NCBI GenBank assembly: GCA_020796225.1
Contig: CM036759.1
Span: forward strand, 68,080,590 to 68,144,589
Direction: 5' to 3'
Length of the DNA: 64,000 bases
DNA from: Arion vulgaris
Taxonomy: Eukaryota > Mollusca > Gastropoda > Stylommatophora > Arionidae
The notes under the pieces are model-generated. The model was not told the origin of the DNA. It did not search any database and saw nothing but the letters and a program-made list of their open reading frames with translations. The translations under genes and the position numbers were made by a program. Below are positions 19,861 to 31,184 of the stretch, in pieces; position 1 is the stretch's first letter; every line of letters starts with the position of its first letter.

Positions 19861-20444
19861 TATTGTCACCGCTCCGGATAACTGCTGAACGGTTATCAGT
19901 AAAATGATAATACTTCCCGTGGGAGGGAGAAGAAATAGCGAGCCCTGACGGCACAAATCCTGCTCCTTCTAAAAGCGAAGTAATTTTCTCCGCTGGACAA
20001 CTGAGCCAATTAGCAGGCTCGGTTCAAACCAAACCGTGAGTCTTGTTGGGTGTCCCAGAGAGCAGAGACCCTTTGATCATCACCGATGGCGCCACAAGGC
20101 CTATAGACAATCTGGTGGACCAAACAAAAGACGGAACCTGGTATTCAAGTTTGACCCCGGCAATTATTACCTAATCGAGGCTCATTTTCGGACCTGGGTA
20201 ATTATTTGAAAACGGGAGCCACATTTTTCCCTGTGAAGGGTTCAGTTCCCAAATTTGCGCAATCTAGCATCAATAGCTGTTGGCATGAGTTAGTTGTGAC
20301 TGCAGCCATATGAGCAAGAAGGCTGTGGGTTCCAAACCGGATTAAGTAGTTCAGTTCACATGCCCATTTATTGTGGGAGATCTCTTGTATTGTACATCCT
20401 GTTCCTTTATTGATTTAGTGATCAATAAAATCGATGGAAAAGAA
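19861..20444. other. Unassigned stretch
   Basis: Moderately GC-rich, without sustained open frames. At 20290-20350 TTGTGACTGCAGCCATATGA..GGGTTCCAAACC hints at another tRNA-like SINE head, not supported by a second copy. Confidence 0.35.
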
Positions 20445-20930
20445 TCAATAAGCTCGCGCCTCGTAGATCCCGCGCCACGTAAAAGAGCAGGTTAAAATTG
20501 AGAAGTGTAGGCTGGAAAACCGCTACCCGATCAAAATTCATTCATAAAATTAAAAATTCTAACAAAATATTCTAAATGACACCAAGGATCTTCGCCGGAG
20601 CGTCTGGCAGAATGGATAAGAGCGCAGCTTCCATGACGGAGACACGTGTTCAATCCACGATAAGGTCAATGATTTTTTATGTTGTGGGCATAAATGAAAA
20701 ATCCTAACCTGAACAGCTTCGTGGTGACTGCACTGGCCATGCAGACATTACATTTCTCAGGCTTCGTTCCATCTGTCCTACACCGCCCTAAATAGCGGTA
20801 ATACAGTCAGTAACGACAGTTTTATCTTTGCCGGTACCACGGAATACGTGCACTGCCGCTGAGGTCTTCCTGTGTAAGAAAGAGATTGAAACACACATGG
20901 TTATTCAGCGAAGTGCAATGATTTTGATCA
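20445..20930 (+). mobile_element. SINE-A copy interrupted by SINE-G
   Basis: SINE-A body (AAAAGAGCAGG..GGCTGGAAAACCGCTACC) runs to 20598, then resumes at 20835 with TACCACGGAATACGTGCACT, AAGTGCAATGAT and ATCAATCAAT. The pieces are in register with intact SINE-A copies, so the middle is an insertion. Confidence 0.8.
20599..20823 (+). mobile_element. SINE-G inserted in SINE-A
   Basis: It starts AGCGTCTGGCAGAATGGATA (box A-like TGGCAGAATGGATAAGAGC), has box B-like GTGTTCAATCCACG, then CTGAACAGCTTCGTGGTGAC, TGCACTGGCCATG and GTAACGACAGTTTT. ATCTTCGCCGG (20588-20598) and ATCTTTGCCGG (20824-20834) are an 11-bp target duplication with one change. Confidence 0.85.
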
Positions 20931-21408
20931 ATCAATTATTCCGTGCGAAGATGGCACTGAATCTGAACTGAGCTAAAGAAAAAAACACTTCTTATTCTGA
21001 AGTCCGAATCGTCTAGTGTTTAAAAGTGTTGACCGTCTCGCGTTGACCACTAGAGTCCGTGCAGAAAAACAGCAAACTTAATGAGCATTATCCACATTAA
21101 CGGCTTAGAACGAACACCGTGGTACAAATACAAGAAAATACTTTAAACTTGTTTGCTAACACAACAGTCACTAGAAGTTTGTGCTTAAGATCAGGGACAG
21201 ATCTTCGGCTCTTAACCAATGTTTGTAAACATCGTTGAGCCTAACCCCCCAAGGATTTCTACCAATGTTTTGTGACCTCAACAGATGATGTTTAAGCCAG
21301 TGTCAGACCCTACCTGTGTAGGAGTCTCCGCAGCAATAAGCATATCACTACGCGCCTAGAGCTGATAGAGGTTTCTATGTCTGACAGAAAGCCGGGTACT
21401 CTGCTCAA
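20931..21408. other. Unassigned stretch
   Basis: No tandem repeat, family match or sustained open frame seen. Confidence 0.45.
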
Positions 21409-21410
21409 CA

Positions 21411-21769
21411 ACAGCCAACTCTAGATAACTAGGCCAGACAACTGAATGTGGGTTCCCTGACCTAGATCAGGAAAGGGGGCCGGAAAATATAGATGTTTGA
21501 TAGAAAACTGCAAGCTTTTTGCAATTTTACTCAATTCTGTGAGTCTATGGTTATTTATTGGTGACAAATATTCATAATATTGATATTCCTTATTGTTAAA
21601 CTTAACTTGTTGCATAATATAACTTCGATTTAGCATTTTGTGTTGATTTTAAAATGAATTCGTCTATATGCATCAATACTGGAATGCGAGATCACGTGGT
21701 GTAGTTGGGGTCTAATTTCCCATAATTCTTACCTGAGTCCGAAGGCCTATAAGTTTATAGTTGGCTCTG
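21411..21769 (+). mobile_element. MITE-C copy 2
   Basis: ACAGCCAACT at the left and AGTTGGCTCTG at the right are the inverted tips. Flanks GCTCAAC and GCTTAAC form a 7-8 bp target duplication with one mismatch. Same body as copies at 4643, 32298, 57612 and 62225. Confidence 0.82.
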
Positions 21770-21888
21770 GCTTAACGCACACAAAGGAACAAGGGTGAAA
21801 ACTCATAACTCCTTGTGGGTTTGAAACAACAACGCCAGTTTCCAGTTTTAATTCTGAAGATCCGACACTGATTGAGGGCAGCGTCCGT

Positions 21889-22172
21889 GTGTTACCCTGG
21901 CCCGTGTGTTACCTGGCCCGTGTGTTGCCGGGGCTCTCGAGGGAGCACAGAAAAAACACTGTGACCTACAAGGCATGTCGTAAGAGGCGACTGATGTAGG
22001 GAAGCTACCCTAGTAAATAAAAATGTCGCAGAAATCGGATGTGCCAGCCTGCTTTGTAGACGCAATAACTGACGCACAACGTACAGTCGCTCTTAGGCTC
22101 AGATCACATACAAATCACAAAGAGGGGTCAACAGTGATCGATATAAAAGCGTTCTAAGAAGAAGATTGAAGG
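21889..22172 (+). mobile_element. SINE-E copy, with a short head triplication
   Basis: The 5' end repeats GGCCCGTGTGTTACC-like units three times before GTGTTGCCGGGGCTCTCGAG. The core CATGTCGTAAGAGGCGACTG, GAAATCGGATGTGCCAGCC and GCTCTTAGGCTCAGATCACA follow, ending in CTAAGAAGAAGA. Confidence 0.82.
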
Positions 22173-22604
22173 AAGGAACATAGAGAATATGTGTGAATTT
22201 ATCTACCTTGGAAGCAAAGAAGAGAATAAGAAGTATGTTAAGAAACAGAAGTGAAGCAAGTGAAGAGAGAGAGAGTAAGAAAGTGAGTGGATAGCAGCTT
22301 AGGTGGAGCTGAGGAACAGAAGTAGCTAGGGAGTTAATATATAATTTAGATATTAAAGCAGAGATAGTGTTTGATAAGCAGAGGCAACACTAAAAGAGAA
22401 TGACGTAGTAAGAATCATAAGAGGGAGAAAGTAGAAAAAGAGAGACAAGAAATAAAATAAACAGACAGACGGTTTAGACGAAGAAGACAGAAGCACAAGA
22501 AATAAAAATAAAAGTTGGAAGACTGTGTTTGGATTAATGTCAGAACACAGAAGATCACACACATACCACCAAAAGAGAGTCAACAGACATTTAAATTACA
22601 GGAA
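22173..22604. other. Unassigned purine-rich stretch
   Basis: A gradual rise in GA content towards the following GA array; no gene or TE recognised. Confidence 0.4.
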
Positions 22605-24375
22605 CTAGACTAAAAAGGAAGAGAGACAGAGAGAGAGAGAGGTAAGAAAGGAAGAGAGACAGAGAGAGAAGAAAGGAAGAGAGAGAGAGAGAGAGAGAGA
22701 GTAAGAAAGGAAGAGAGACAGAGAGAGAGAGAGAGAGAGAGTAAGAAAGGAAGAGAGACAGAGAGAGAGAGTAAGAAATGAAGAGAGACACAGAGAGAGA
22801 GAGAGAGAGAAGAAAGGAAGAGAAACAGAGAGAAAGAGAGAGAAGAAAGGAAGAGAGACAGAGAGAGAGAGAGAGGAGAGAGAGAGAAGAAAAGGAAGAG
22901 AGACAGAGAGAGAGAGATAAGAGAAAGGAGAGAGAGAGAGAGAGTAAGAAAGGAAGAGAGACAGAGAGAGAGTAAGAAAGGAAGAGAGACAGAGAGAGAG
23001 AGTAAGAAAGGAAGAGAGACAGAGAAAAGAGAGTAAGAAAGGAAGAGAGACAGAGAGAAGAAGAAAGAAGAGAGAAAGAGAGAGACAGAGAGTAAGAAAG
23101 GAAGAGAGACAGAGAGAGAAGAGAGTAAGAAAGGAAGAGAGAACAGAGAGAGAAGAAGAAGAGAAAAGAGAGTAAGAAAGGAAGAGAGAGAAAAGAAGTA
23201 AGAAAGGGAAGAGACAAGAGAGAGAGAGTAAGAAAGGAAGAGAGACAGAGAGAGACGAGAGTAAGAAAGGAAGAGAGACAGAGAGAGACAAAAGAAAGAA
23301 GAAGAGACAGAAAGAGAGAGAGAGAAGAGAAGAGGAAGAGAGAAAGTAAGAAAGGAAGAGAAAGAGAGAGAGAAGAGTAAGAAAGGAAGAGAGCAGAAGA
23401 GAAAAAAGGAAGAGAGAGAGAAGAAAGAAGAGAGAGAGTAAGAAAGGAAGAGAGAGTAAGAAGAGGAAAGGAGAGAGAGTAAGAAAGGAAGAGAGAGAGA
23501 GAGAAGAAAGGAAGAGAGACAGAGAAGAAGAAGAGAGCAGAGAGGAGAGAAGAAGGAAGAGAGAGAGAGTAAGAAAGGAAGAGAGACAGAGAGAGAGAGA
23601 GTAAGAAAGGAAGAGAGACAGAGAGAGAGAAAGAGAGAGTAAGAAAGGAAGAGAGACAGAGAGAGAGAGAGAGTAAGAAAGGAAGAGAGACAAAGAGAGA
23701 GAGTAAGAAAGGAAGAGAGACAGAGAGAGAGAGAAGAAAAGGAAGAGAGACACAGAGAGAGAGTAGAAGAAAGGAAGAGAGACAGAGAGAAGAGAAAGAA
23801 AGGAAGAGAGACAGAGAGAAGAGAGTAAGAAAGGAAGAGAGACAGAGAAGAGAGAGTAAGAAAGGAAGAGAGACAGAGAGAAGAGAGAGAAGAGAAAGAA
23901 AGGAAGAGAGACAGAGAGAGAGTAAGAAAGGAAGAGACAGCAGAGAGAGAGAGTAAGAAGAGAGAGAAGAGAGAGAGAAAGTAAGAAAGGAAGAGAGAGA
24001 GAGAAGAAAGTGAAGAGAGAGAGAGAAGAAGAAAGGAAGAGAGAGAGGAGAAGAAGAGGAAAGAGAGACAGAGAGAGAGAGCAAGAAAGGAATAGAGAGA
24101 GACAGAGTAAGAAGGGAAGAGAGACAAAAGAGAGAGAGTAAGAAGAGGAAGAAGAGAAAACAGGAGAGAGAGAAGAAGAGAAGAGAAGAAGAGAGAAGGT
24201 AGAGAAGAGAGAAGAAGGAAAGGAAGAAGAAAGAAGGAATGGCAGATAAAGAGTAAGAAAGGAAGAGAGACAGAAAAAGAGAGAAGGAAGAAAGAGATAA
24301 GAGAGAAGAAGGGAGAGACAGAGATAAGAGTAAGAAAGGAAGAGAGACAGAGATAAAAGAGAAAGAAAAGAGACA
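22605..24375. repeat. Purine-rich (GA) array, about 1.77 kb
   Basis: About 60 units combining GTAAGAAAGGAAGAGAGACA with a variable (GA)n spacer. Purines are almost exclusive on plus, so the minus strand is open for up to 607 codons in two overlapping frames of S/L/F-only peptide. These are composition artefacts. Confidence 0.95.
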
Positions 24376-24523
24376 AGGATGAGCGAACAACATCACAACG
24401 TTTGATAAAATCAAAAACTGTGAAATATTTCTGTCATTCTAAGCTTCTCCCCAAAATATAGCATTTGTTTCCTTAAACATTCTTTCTTTATGTCTTTTTA
24501 TCTTTATTCTTCCTTCTCTTCAT

Positions 24524-24524
24524 C

Positions 24525-24592
<68 letters not shown>
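24524..24592. repeat. (CT)n microsatellite
   Basis: Uninterrupted CT dinucleotides for nearly 70 bp, 150 bp from the end of the GA array and of opposite strand sense. Confidence 0.97.
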
Positions 24593-24595
<3 letters not shown>

Positions 24596-24905
24596 CAATG
24601 TTCGGTCTCGTATTCTAACAATCACACTAATCCGGGAAAACCCAGTGAAGTAGCGGGAATTCCGAAGGTGTGGAAACTTGAACTAGGTTGATAAAAAGAT
24701 GGCATTCCCAAAGTCCACTTCATAAGTAAACACCCCCCCAACCCTAAAATTTAAGGTTAACGTTGGGAATGGGGGTTGATAATGTCTCTCTGTTAGCGGA
24801 GAATAGAACCGTGTTAATAGTTCCCTCCCTCAGAACCCCCTCAATCCTTCCTTACCCCTATGAGACTAGTATTGTGTAGTAGGCAGCAGAGTCTCTGTGG
24901 GAGCG
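24593..24905. other. Unassigned stretch
   Basis: No recognised family, array or open frame. Confidence 0.45.
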
Positions 24906-25340
24906 TTTCTGTGGCGGAGAGGTTAGGTACTCGTCTCTCGCTGCAAAGGTATTCAGTTCGCTCCTTATGAAGCCATCTGGATATTTTTCCAGAGATCCCT
25001 GATCTCAGTGTAGGTGAGATCGAGTTCCTAGTCCTATCGGAGACCGACGATAAAACATAGATCCTGTGTTGAAGTTTAAGCAAGTAAAAGATCTCGGCAG
25101 TTCAAAATCGAAAAGAGCAGGCTGGAAAGCCGCTGCACGGGCAAAATTTCTCAGAGAAATTACAAATACAATTTCGACTAAATACTGTCACCATCTACAT
25201 TGGCGACCCTCGCCGGTGCTACGGAATTCGTGCACTGCCGCTAAGATTTTCCTGTATAATGAAAGAGATCAGAGCACACATGGTTACTCACTGAAGTGCA
25301 ATGATGATGCCCAATGATTCAGTCAATCAATCAATCAGAT
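24906..25340 (+). mobile_element. SINE-A, full-length copy
   Basis: Head TTTCTGTGGCGGAGAGGTTA with box A-like TGGCGGAGAGG and weak box B (CAGTTCGCTCC). Then CTGATCTCAGTGTAGGTGAG, AGTTCAAAATCGAAAAGAGC, GGAATTCGTGCACTGCCGCT, AAGTGCAATGATGATG and a short (TCAA)n tail. About 430 bp, useful as the reference for the family. Confidence 0.87.
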
Positions 25341-25746
25341 AGGTGGAGGGGGGAGTTTGGAATTACAAGTTGAACAAGTAGAACTGAATGCCTGAAATAG
25401 TAGAAGAGGAAAATAAAAAGAAAAGAAGAAGATAGAGATGAGATAGAGAAGAGGGAGATAGAGCAGAAGTTGAAGAAGGAGAGAGAAATGTAGAAGAAGA
25501 TATACAAAAAGTAGAAAGTAAAGTAGAAAATGACATCCCAAAACAGTACGTCGATGTGTGTACAGATAATTATTGAGATGCAGATTTGCTTCACGATGTA
25601 TACAGTTATTGATATTTCTCAAGCCCACCGAAGCAACTTACGTACAAACATACTTGCAAACATATACATACACACAAACACACATATATACGCACGTCTC
25701 AATTCAAACACATACCATCACATATTCCCTCACATACATACTTTAA
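25341..25746. other. Unassigned AG-rich then CA-rich stretch
   Basis: AGAAGA-rich to 25520, then a CATACA/CACACA-type cryptic repeat at 25640-25740. No gene seen. Confidence 0.45.
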
Positions 25747-25985
25747 GTGGGCGTCCGTAGCTTAAGCGATAGTGAACTCGATCATAACCCAAGCGTACCT
25801 GGTTCAAACCCCGTGTCGGGCAAGTTTGGAACCAAATTAGTTCCCTTGGATTTTACAAACTAAAAATAGACCTTACCGTTTAGAAAGCAATGACAAACTA
25901 CTGAGCGTATAAGTGGTGCTTAGACAATCAACGACTCGTTTACTGTTGTTGATGACTACGTCCTGTAAATGATACATATATCAAT
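25747..25985 (+). mobile_element. SINE-J copy
   Basis: The head TCCGTAGCTTAAGCGATAGT has a box A-like TAGCTTAAGCGATAGTG and box B GGTTCAAACCCC, the best preserved polymerase III-type box B in the window. The body has GGAACCAAATTAGTTCCCTT and AAAGCAATGACAAACTACTG and ends near GATGACTACGTCCTGTAAAT. Confidence 0.82.
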
Positions 25986-25994
25986 CGATCGATA

Positions 25995-25999
25995 GTTTG

Positions 26000-26033
<34 letters not shown>

Positions 26034-26155
26034 AGGACCATCATCATTGCACTTCGATGAGCAACCATATGTGCTCCCATCTCAACCTTACACTGAAAGA
26101 TCTCAGCGGTAGTGTACGAACTCCGTAGCAACGGCGGAGGTACCCGGCGCAATTA
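25995..26155 (-). mobile_element. SINE-A 3' fragment
   Basis: (GATT)n tail, CATCATCATTGCACTTCG, then CTCAGCGGTAGTGTACGAAC and a truncated CGGCGGAGGTACC. The head is absent. Confidence 0.78.
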
Positions 26156-26636
26156 TCATCAGGTGCCGTCTCCGCATTGAAGGTTGACTGCAATGAATCC
26201 CCAGCATCCTCTGTCCTTCGTTCTGGTGTTGCACTCTGCCAGACTGTAACCTGTCCATTTCTTAAAGTTTCCTCCCACTTATCTCTCGGTCTTCCTCTTG
26301 CTCTTCCTCCTCAACTTTCCCCTCTAGTAAATGTTTTATCATGGTGTCATGCCTTTTATGTGCCCAAAATACTTTACTTGTCTGAATTTTATTTCTCTTA
26401 ATAATTGTTTCTTCATGCCTAGTTTTCCTAAAACTTGTTTATTTGTCTGTTTTTCTGTGCATGAAACTCTGCCTATTCTTCTATATATCCACATCACAAA
26501 TGCATCAATTCTGTCTTCTAACTGCTTGTTCATTGTCCATGTTTCCGAGCCATACATTAATATAGGATATATATAGCATTTGATCATTCTCATTTTAAAC
26601 TTTAGTGTTAAAGATGTGAATAATATGGTGTTGGAA
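26156..26636 (-). mobile_element. LINE-i C-terminal remnant
   Basis: The minus strand is open through MRMIKCYIYPILMYGSETWT, MNKQLEDRIDAFVMWIYRRI and REIKFRQVKYFGHIKGMT, the C-terminal landmarks of LINE reverse transcriptases (Y-G-S-E-T-W-T, then F-G-H-I). The last segment, on the left, is out of frame. Confidence 0.75.
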
Positions 26637-26850
26637 TTTGTCCCTGGCAGCGGCTTTCCAGCCTGTTCTTCTCGATGTTGAACTGCCAAGAGTTTTGTTA
26701 CGTGTTCGACTTGTACACGGGACCTACGTTTTATCGTCCGTCTCCGATAAGACTAGGAACTCGATCTTACCTACACTAAGATCAGGGATCTCTGGGAAAA
26801 TATCCGGAACGCTTCAGGAGGGAGCGAAACTGGTACCTTTGGAATAAGAA
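26637..26850 (-). mobile_element. SINE-A body fragment
   Basis: Minus-strand landmarks CAGAGATCCCTGATCTTAGT, TTCCTAGTCTTATCGGAGAC, ACGATAAAACGTAGGTCCCG and GGCTGGAAAGCCGCTGCCAG. Confidence 0.75.
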
Positions 26851-27368
26851 GTGCACACATAACCTGGATGACACAAGGACACACTAAGTGCACGCATAAC
26901 CTGGATGACACAGGGACACTCTAAGTGCACACATAACCTGGATGACACAGGGACACTCTAAGTGCACACATAACCTGGATGACACAGGGACACTCTAAGT
27001 GCACACATAACCTGGATGACACAGGGACAATCTAAGTGCACACATAACCTGGATGACACAGGGACACTCTAAGTGCACACATAACCTGGATGACACAGGG
27101 ACACTCTAAGTGCACACATAACCTGGATGACACAGGGACACTCTAAGTGCACACATAACCTGGATGACACAGGGACACTCTAAGTGCACACATAACCTGG
27201 ATGACACAGGGACACTCTAAGTGCACACATAACCTGGATGACACAGGGACACTCTAAGTGCACACATAACCTGGATGACACAGGGACACTCTAAGTGCAC
27301 ACATAACCTGGATGACACAGGGACACTCTAAGTGCACACATAACCTGGATGACACAGTGACACTCTAA
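26851..27368. repeat. 37-bp minisatellite, 14 copies, nearly uniform
   Basis: Units of AGTGCACACATAACCTGGAT followed by GACACAGGGACACTCTA. Only about eight single-base differences are visible over 14 units, mostly in the first two and last, so amplification or homogenisation looks recent. Confidence 0.96.
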
Positions 27369-27538
27369 ATCCAAAATGGAACTTGTGTAGTACTATCAAT
27401 AGCTTCTGTTATACTCCCAATATGTCGTCGGTACTTCAAACAGGTGTCTGTTCACTTAGCTCCGCAGGGGATGTCGCCTCAAAGAAATGACAATCACGGA
27501 GATTAAAGATGTTGAAATATTTCGTCGCACCACAGCAG

Positions 27539-27539
<1 letters not shown>

Positions 27540-27586
<47 letters not shown>

Positions 27587-27842
27587 GAGAGTGAGAGTGT
27601 GAGTGAGAGAGAGTGAGGAGAGAGAGAGTGGGAGAGAGAGTGGTAGGAGAGTGAGGGAGAGAGTAAGTGAGAGAGAGTGAGTGAGAGAGAGAGTGAGGGG
27701 AGAGTGAGTGAGATGAGTGAGAGAAGTGAGAGAGTGAGTGAAGATGAGTGAGAGAGTGAGTGAGAAGTGAGTGAGAGAGTGAGTGGAGAGAGAGAGTGAG
27801 GAGGAGAAGTGAGAGTGAGGTGAGAAAGTGAGAGTGAGAGAG
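27540..27842. repeat. (GA)n / GAGT-rich cryptic array
   Basis: Pure (GA)n for about 45 bp, then irregular GAGTGAGAGA-type units. The open minus frame (S/L/H-rich) is compositional. Confidence 0.93.
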
Positions 27843-27900
27843 AGGAAGTCAGTGATGAAGTGGATGGTAGAAGAGAGTCTGTTTCACCAACACTTGCGAG

Positions 27901-28584
27901 TTTCTGTGGCGTAGAGGTTAAGGACTTGATTCTCGTTCCAAAGGAACTCGGTTCGATCCCTCGTGGAGCCATGGGGATATTTTCCTAGAGATTCCCTGAT
28001 CTCAGTGTAGGCGAGATCAAGTTCCTAGTCCTGTCGGATACGTACGATAAAACGTAGATCCTGTCTTGAAGTTAAGCAAGTAAAAGAACTCGGCAATCCA
28101 AAATCGAAAAGAGCAAGCCGGAAAGCCGAAGCATGGGTACAAATTTATTAGAGTAAAACATAAAATTTCTACAAAATATTTCAATAATCTTCTAAATTAG
28201 ATAAGGGACCTCGCCTGAGTGGTTACCGGGCCCAAATTTGGGGTGTAAAGAATAGAACCCCTGTTACCTGCCACGCATGTCGCAAGAGGCGGCTTAGGAG
28301 GTTTAACTGAAATCGGATGCATGTGTCCTAAACGTGTAGAAGTCTATGCGTTTAGGGACCTACCAAACCAATGTGCAACGTATACACGTTCTTGGCAAAG
28401 ATCAAACATATCACAAAGAGTGATTAAAATTGTTCGTAACGAACGCAAATAAGAAGAAGGAGATAAGGGACCCTCGCTGGTGCTACGGAGTTCATGCACT
28501 GCCGTTGAAATCTTCCAGTGTAAGAAAGAGATGAGAGCGCACATGGTTAATGATCGAAGTGCAATGATGATGGTCCAATCAATT

Positions 28585-28615
<31 letters not shown>

Positions 28616-28625
28616 TAATCAATCA
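27901..28625 (+). mobile_element. SINE-A, full-length, interrupted by SINE-B
   Basis: Head TTTCTGTGGCGTAGAGGTTA with box A-like TGGCGTAGAGGTTAAGG and box B-like GGTTCGATCCC; this is the best SINE-A head. The body runs to 28214 and resumes at 28461 with CTCGCTGGTGCTACGGAGTT, AAGTGCAATGATGATGG and a long (ATCA)n tail that then abuts the 28-bp array. Confidence 0.88.
28215..28460 (+). mobile_element. SINE-B nested in SINE-A
   Basis: AGATAAGGGACCTCGC (28199-28214) and AGATAAGGGACCCTCGC (28461-28477) form the target duplication. The body matches the other SINE-B copies: GAGTGGTTACCGGGCCCAAA, CATGTCGCAAGAGGCGGCTT, CGTGTAGAAGTCTATGCGTT, CACAAAGAGTGATTAAAATT, GAACGCAAATAAGAAGAAGG. Confidence 0.92.
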
Positions 28626-28629
28626 GCTC

Positions 28630-29876
28630 CTCCGCTGTTTCATCAGCTCTTCCGCAGTTTCATCAACTCTTTTGTTGTCTCACTGTTTCATCAACTTTTC
28701 TGTTGTCCCACTGTTTCATCAACTCTTCTGTTGGCCCACTGTTTCATCAATACTTCTGTTTGACCCACTGTTTCATCAATACTTCTGTTGACCCACTGTT
28801 TCATCAATACTTCTGTTGACCCACTGTTTCATCAACTCTTCTGTTGGTCCACTGTTTCATCAACTCTTCTGTTGGCCCACTGTTTCATCAACTCTTCTGT
28901 TGGCCCACTGTTTCATCAACTCTTCTGTTGGTCCACTGTTTCATTAACTCTTCTGTTGGTCCACTGTTTCATCAATGCTTCTGTTGGCCCACTGTTTCAT
29001 CAATACTTCTGTTGACCCACTGTTTCATCAAATCTTCTGTTGGTCCACTGTTTCATCAATACTTCTGTTGGCCCACTGTTTCATCAATACTTCTGTTGAC
29101 CCACTGTTTCATCAACTCTTCTGTTGGTCCACTGTTTCATCAAATCTTCTGTTGGTCCACTGTTTCATCAATACTTCTGTTGGCCCACTGTTTCATCAAT
29201 ACTTCTGTTGACCCACTGTTTCATCAACTCTTCTGTTGGTCCACTGTTTCATCAAATCTTCTGTTGGTCCACTGTTTCATCAATACTTCTGTTGGCCCAC
29301 TGTTTCATCAATACTTCTGTTGACCCACTGTTTCATTAACTCTTCTGTTGACCCACTGTTTCATTAACTCTTCTGTTGGTCCACTGTTTCATCAATACTT
29401 CTGTTGACCCACTGTTTCATCAACTCTTCTGTTGGTCCACTGTTTCATCAACTCTTCTGTTGACCCACTGTTTCATCAACTCTTCTGTTGGTCCACTGTT
29501 TCATTAACTCTTCTGTTGGTCCACTGTTTTATCAATACTTCTGTTGGCCCACTGTTTCATTAACTCTTCTGTTGGTCCACTGTTTCATTAACTCTTCTGT
29601 TATCCCACTGTTTCATTAACTCTTCTGTTGGTCCACTGTTTCATTAACTCTTCTGTTGTCCCACTGTTTCATTAACTCTTCTGTTGACCCACTGTTTCAT
29701 TAACTCTTCTGTTGGTCCACTGTTTCATTAACTCTTCTGTTGGTCCACTGTTTCATTAACTCTTCTGTTGGTCCACTGTTTCATTAACTCTTCTGTTGGT
29801 CCGCAGTTTCATCAACTCTTCTGGTGGTCCACTGTTTCATTAACTCTTCTGTTGGTCCACTGTTTCATTAACTCTT
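28630..29876. repeat. 28-bp minisatellite, about 43 copies
   Basis: Units CACTGTTTCATCAACTCTTC then TGTTGGTC, with recurrent variants (ATTAAC, AATAC, GACC, GCCC). Variant patterns recur as blocks near 28990-29340, indicating duplication of multi-unit blocks. Open frames (FINSSVGPLFHQ-like) come from the repeat. Confidence 0.96.
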
Positions 29877-30165
29877 CTTCTTCTTCTTCTTCGATCGTTC
29901 TAGGCCTGTTTTAATCATTCTCATTGTGATATATAAACAGCCACACATCAGAACGTGATGTACGTGCACCAGCCTTCAGCACCTATTTGAGCCCAGTTGC
30001 TTATCCTTCGGTGGGGTGTTCGTTTTCAGCCAGCTTTTGATTTACTAGGGTGAGCTTTTCCTAGGGTTCGATCAGCTTTGCCGTATTTTTGGGCTTTGTG
30101 ATCTACGCCGGGACAGTGAGTTACGCTGTTTATGCCCGTTCTGACTGAGAAATATTTCTCGGGGC
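29877..30165 (-). mobile_element. SINE-F copy
   Basis: Minus-strand order: TCAGTCAGAACGGGCATAAA, AGCGTAACTCACTGTCCCGG, AAGCTGATCGAACCCTAGG, AGCTCACCCTAGTAAATCAA, AGCTGGCTGAAAACGAACAC, ACGTACATCACGTTCTGATG, ATATCACAATGAGAATGATT, (GAA)n. It matches 53091-53376 over its length and 2280-2460 over its 3' half. Confidence 0.78.
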
Positions 30166-31184
30166 TTGTAAGCTTATCCTCGGACGGCGTCTTACTCGTA
30201 TAAAACACCGTGTAAAGTATCGGCCTTCGCCAATGTTCAGACCCGAACTTCCTGTTTGATCCGTACATTGTCGGCCTTGCTTTACCGTACATTTTTGAGT
30301 TTGATCCGGGAAGGAACATTCTCAGCCTCTTCTAGACGCGTATTGGTACGTGGCAATTTGCAATTAACCTCGAAAGCACTGGCATGGGGTCGAGTACAAA
30401 CAATGTAGAGGGTCGTTTCAGTCGGCACTATCAGCGTAACTGAGGATTTTGCGCTCGCCGCCATCACCCGCCCCAGTTATTCCGGGGATGTTAGTTACGA
30501 CTGCAATCGAACCTTGCCCGGTTGCCCCAAGGATGGCAGTTCCGTTAGGCATCACCAACCTCAGTTCTTCCGGGGATGTTAATTTTAATCGCACAGTACC
30601 TTGCACGGTTTCCCAGGGCGGGTAGTTTCGTTATGCACTAAACGCAACTTGTTCTTTTGCGCTCGGCAAACCTTGCCCAGTACATGTATCTGCACCTGGC
30701 TACCAATGCGGGGTCAGCTGCAATCCTCTCTCGCACCAACACGAGGGTAGACTTTTATTCGTTACGGTCCTGTCTTATTTATTCTTGCCGACGGGCTGGC
30801 AATGTTTTCCCCTCCTCAGGGCTTCGAGCTTTTCCCTACGTGGGCATACGTTTGGTCACTGGATGCACCTCTCATCCATGTCTGAGACGTTTCGTTGCTG
30901 TTTCTTTGCCTTCAGGGACTTGGGCAATATCTTGTTGGACATCGGTCAGGAGATTTGTGCATTTTCTTTGTATGTATCTTTATCGTGTTTCCGTACTTGC
31001 ACTGCTACCCCTACCAGTAGTTTTCTCTCCCGATCCCTGCCCCTCTTAGCCAGACCGGAACCATAGTCTGTTTCCAGGGTCACCGCGTGGAGGTTGGTGG
31101 CAGGGTCTTGGTTAGCGCGCCCCTCGCTAACCCTGGCTCATGTTACCACCATGACCTCATGAGCCTTTGACCCCCAGTATTGTT
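30166..31184. other. Unassigned GC-rich stretch
   Basis: Clearly richer in G+C than its neighbours, like the 760-2460 element which also borders SINE-F sequence. A block of about 60 bp, GTTNTTCCGGGGATGTTA plus a CCTTGCNCGGTTNCCC end, occurs twice (30470-30530, 30555-30620). A 130-codon plus frame (30657-31049) has no domain I recognise. It may be a longer SINE-F-related element. Confidence 0.4.

Noticed and set aside
22591..24414. About 600-codon minus-strand open frames (S/L/F-rich)
   Set aside because: Pure consequence of a homopurine plus strand, which contains almost no stop codons when read on the complement.
25747..25830. Genuine tRNA gene (good box B GGTTCAAACCCC)
   Set aside because: The head is followed by a body shared with other SINE-J copies, and I could not pair a convincing acceptor stem; a SINE head is the better explanation.
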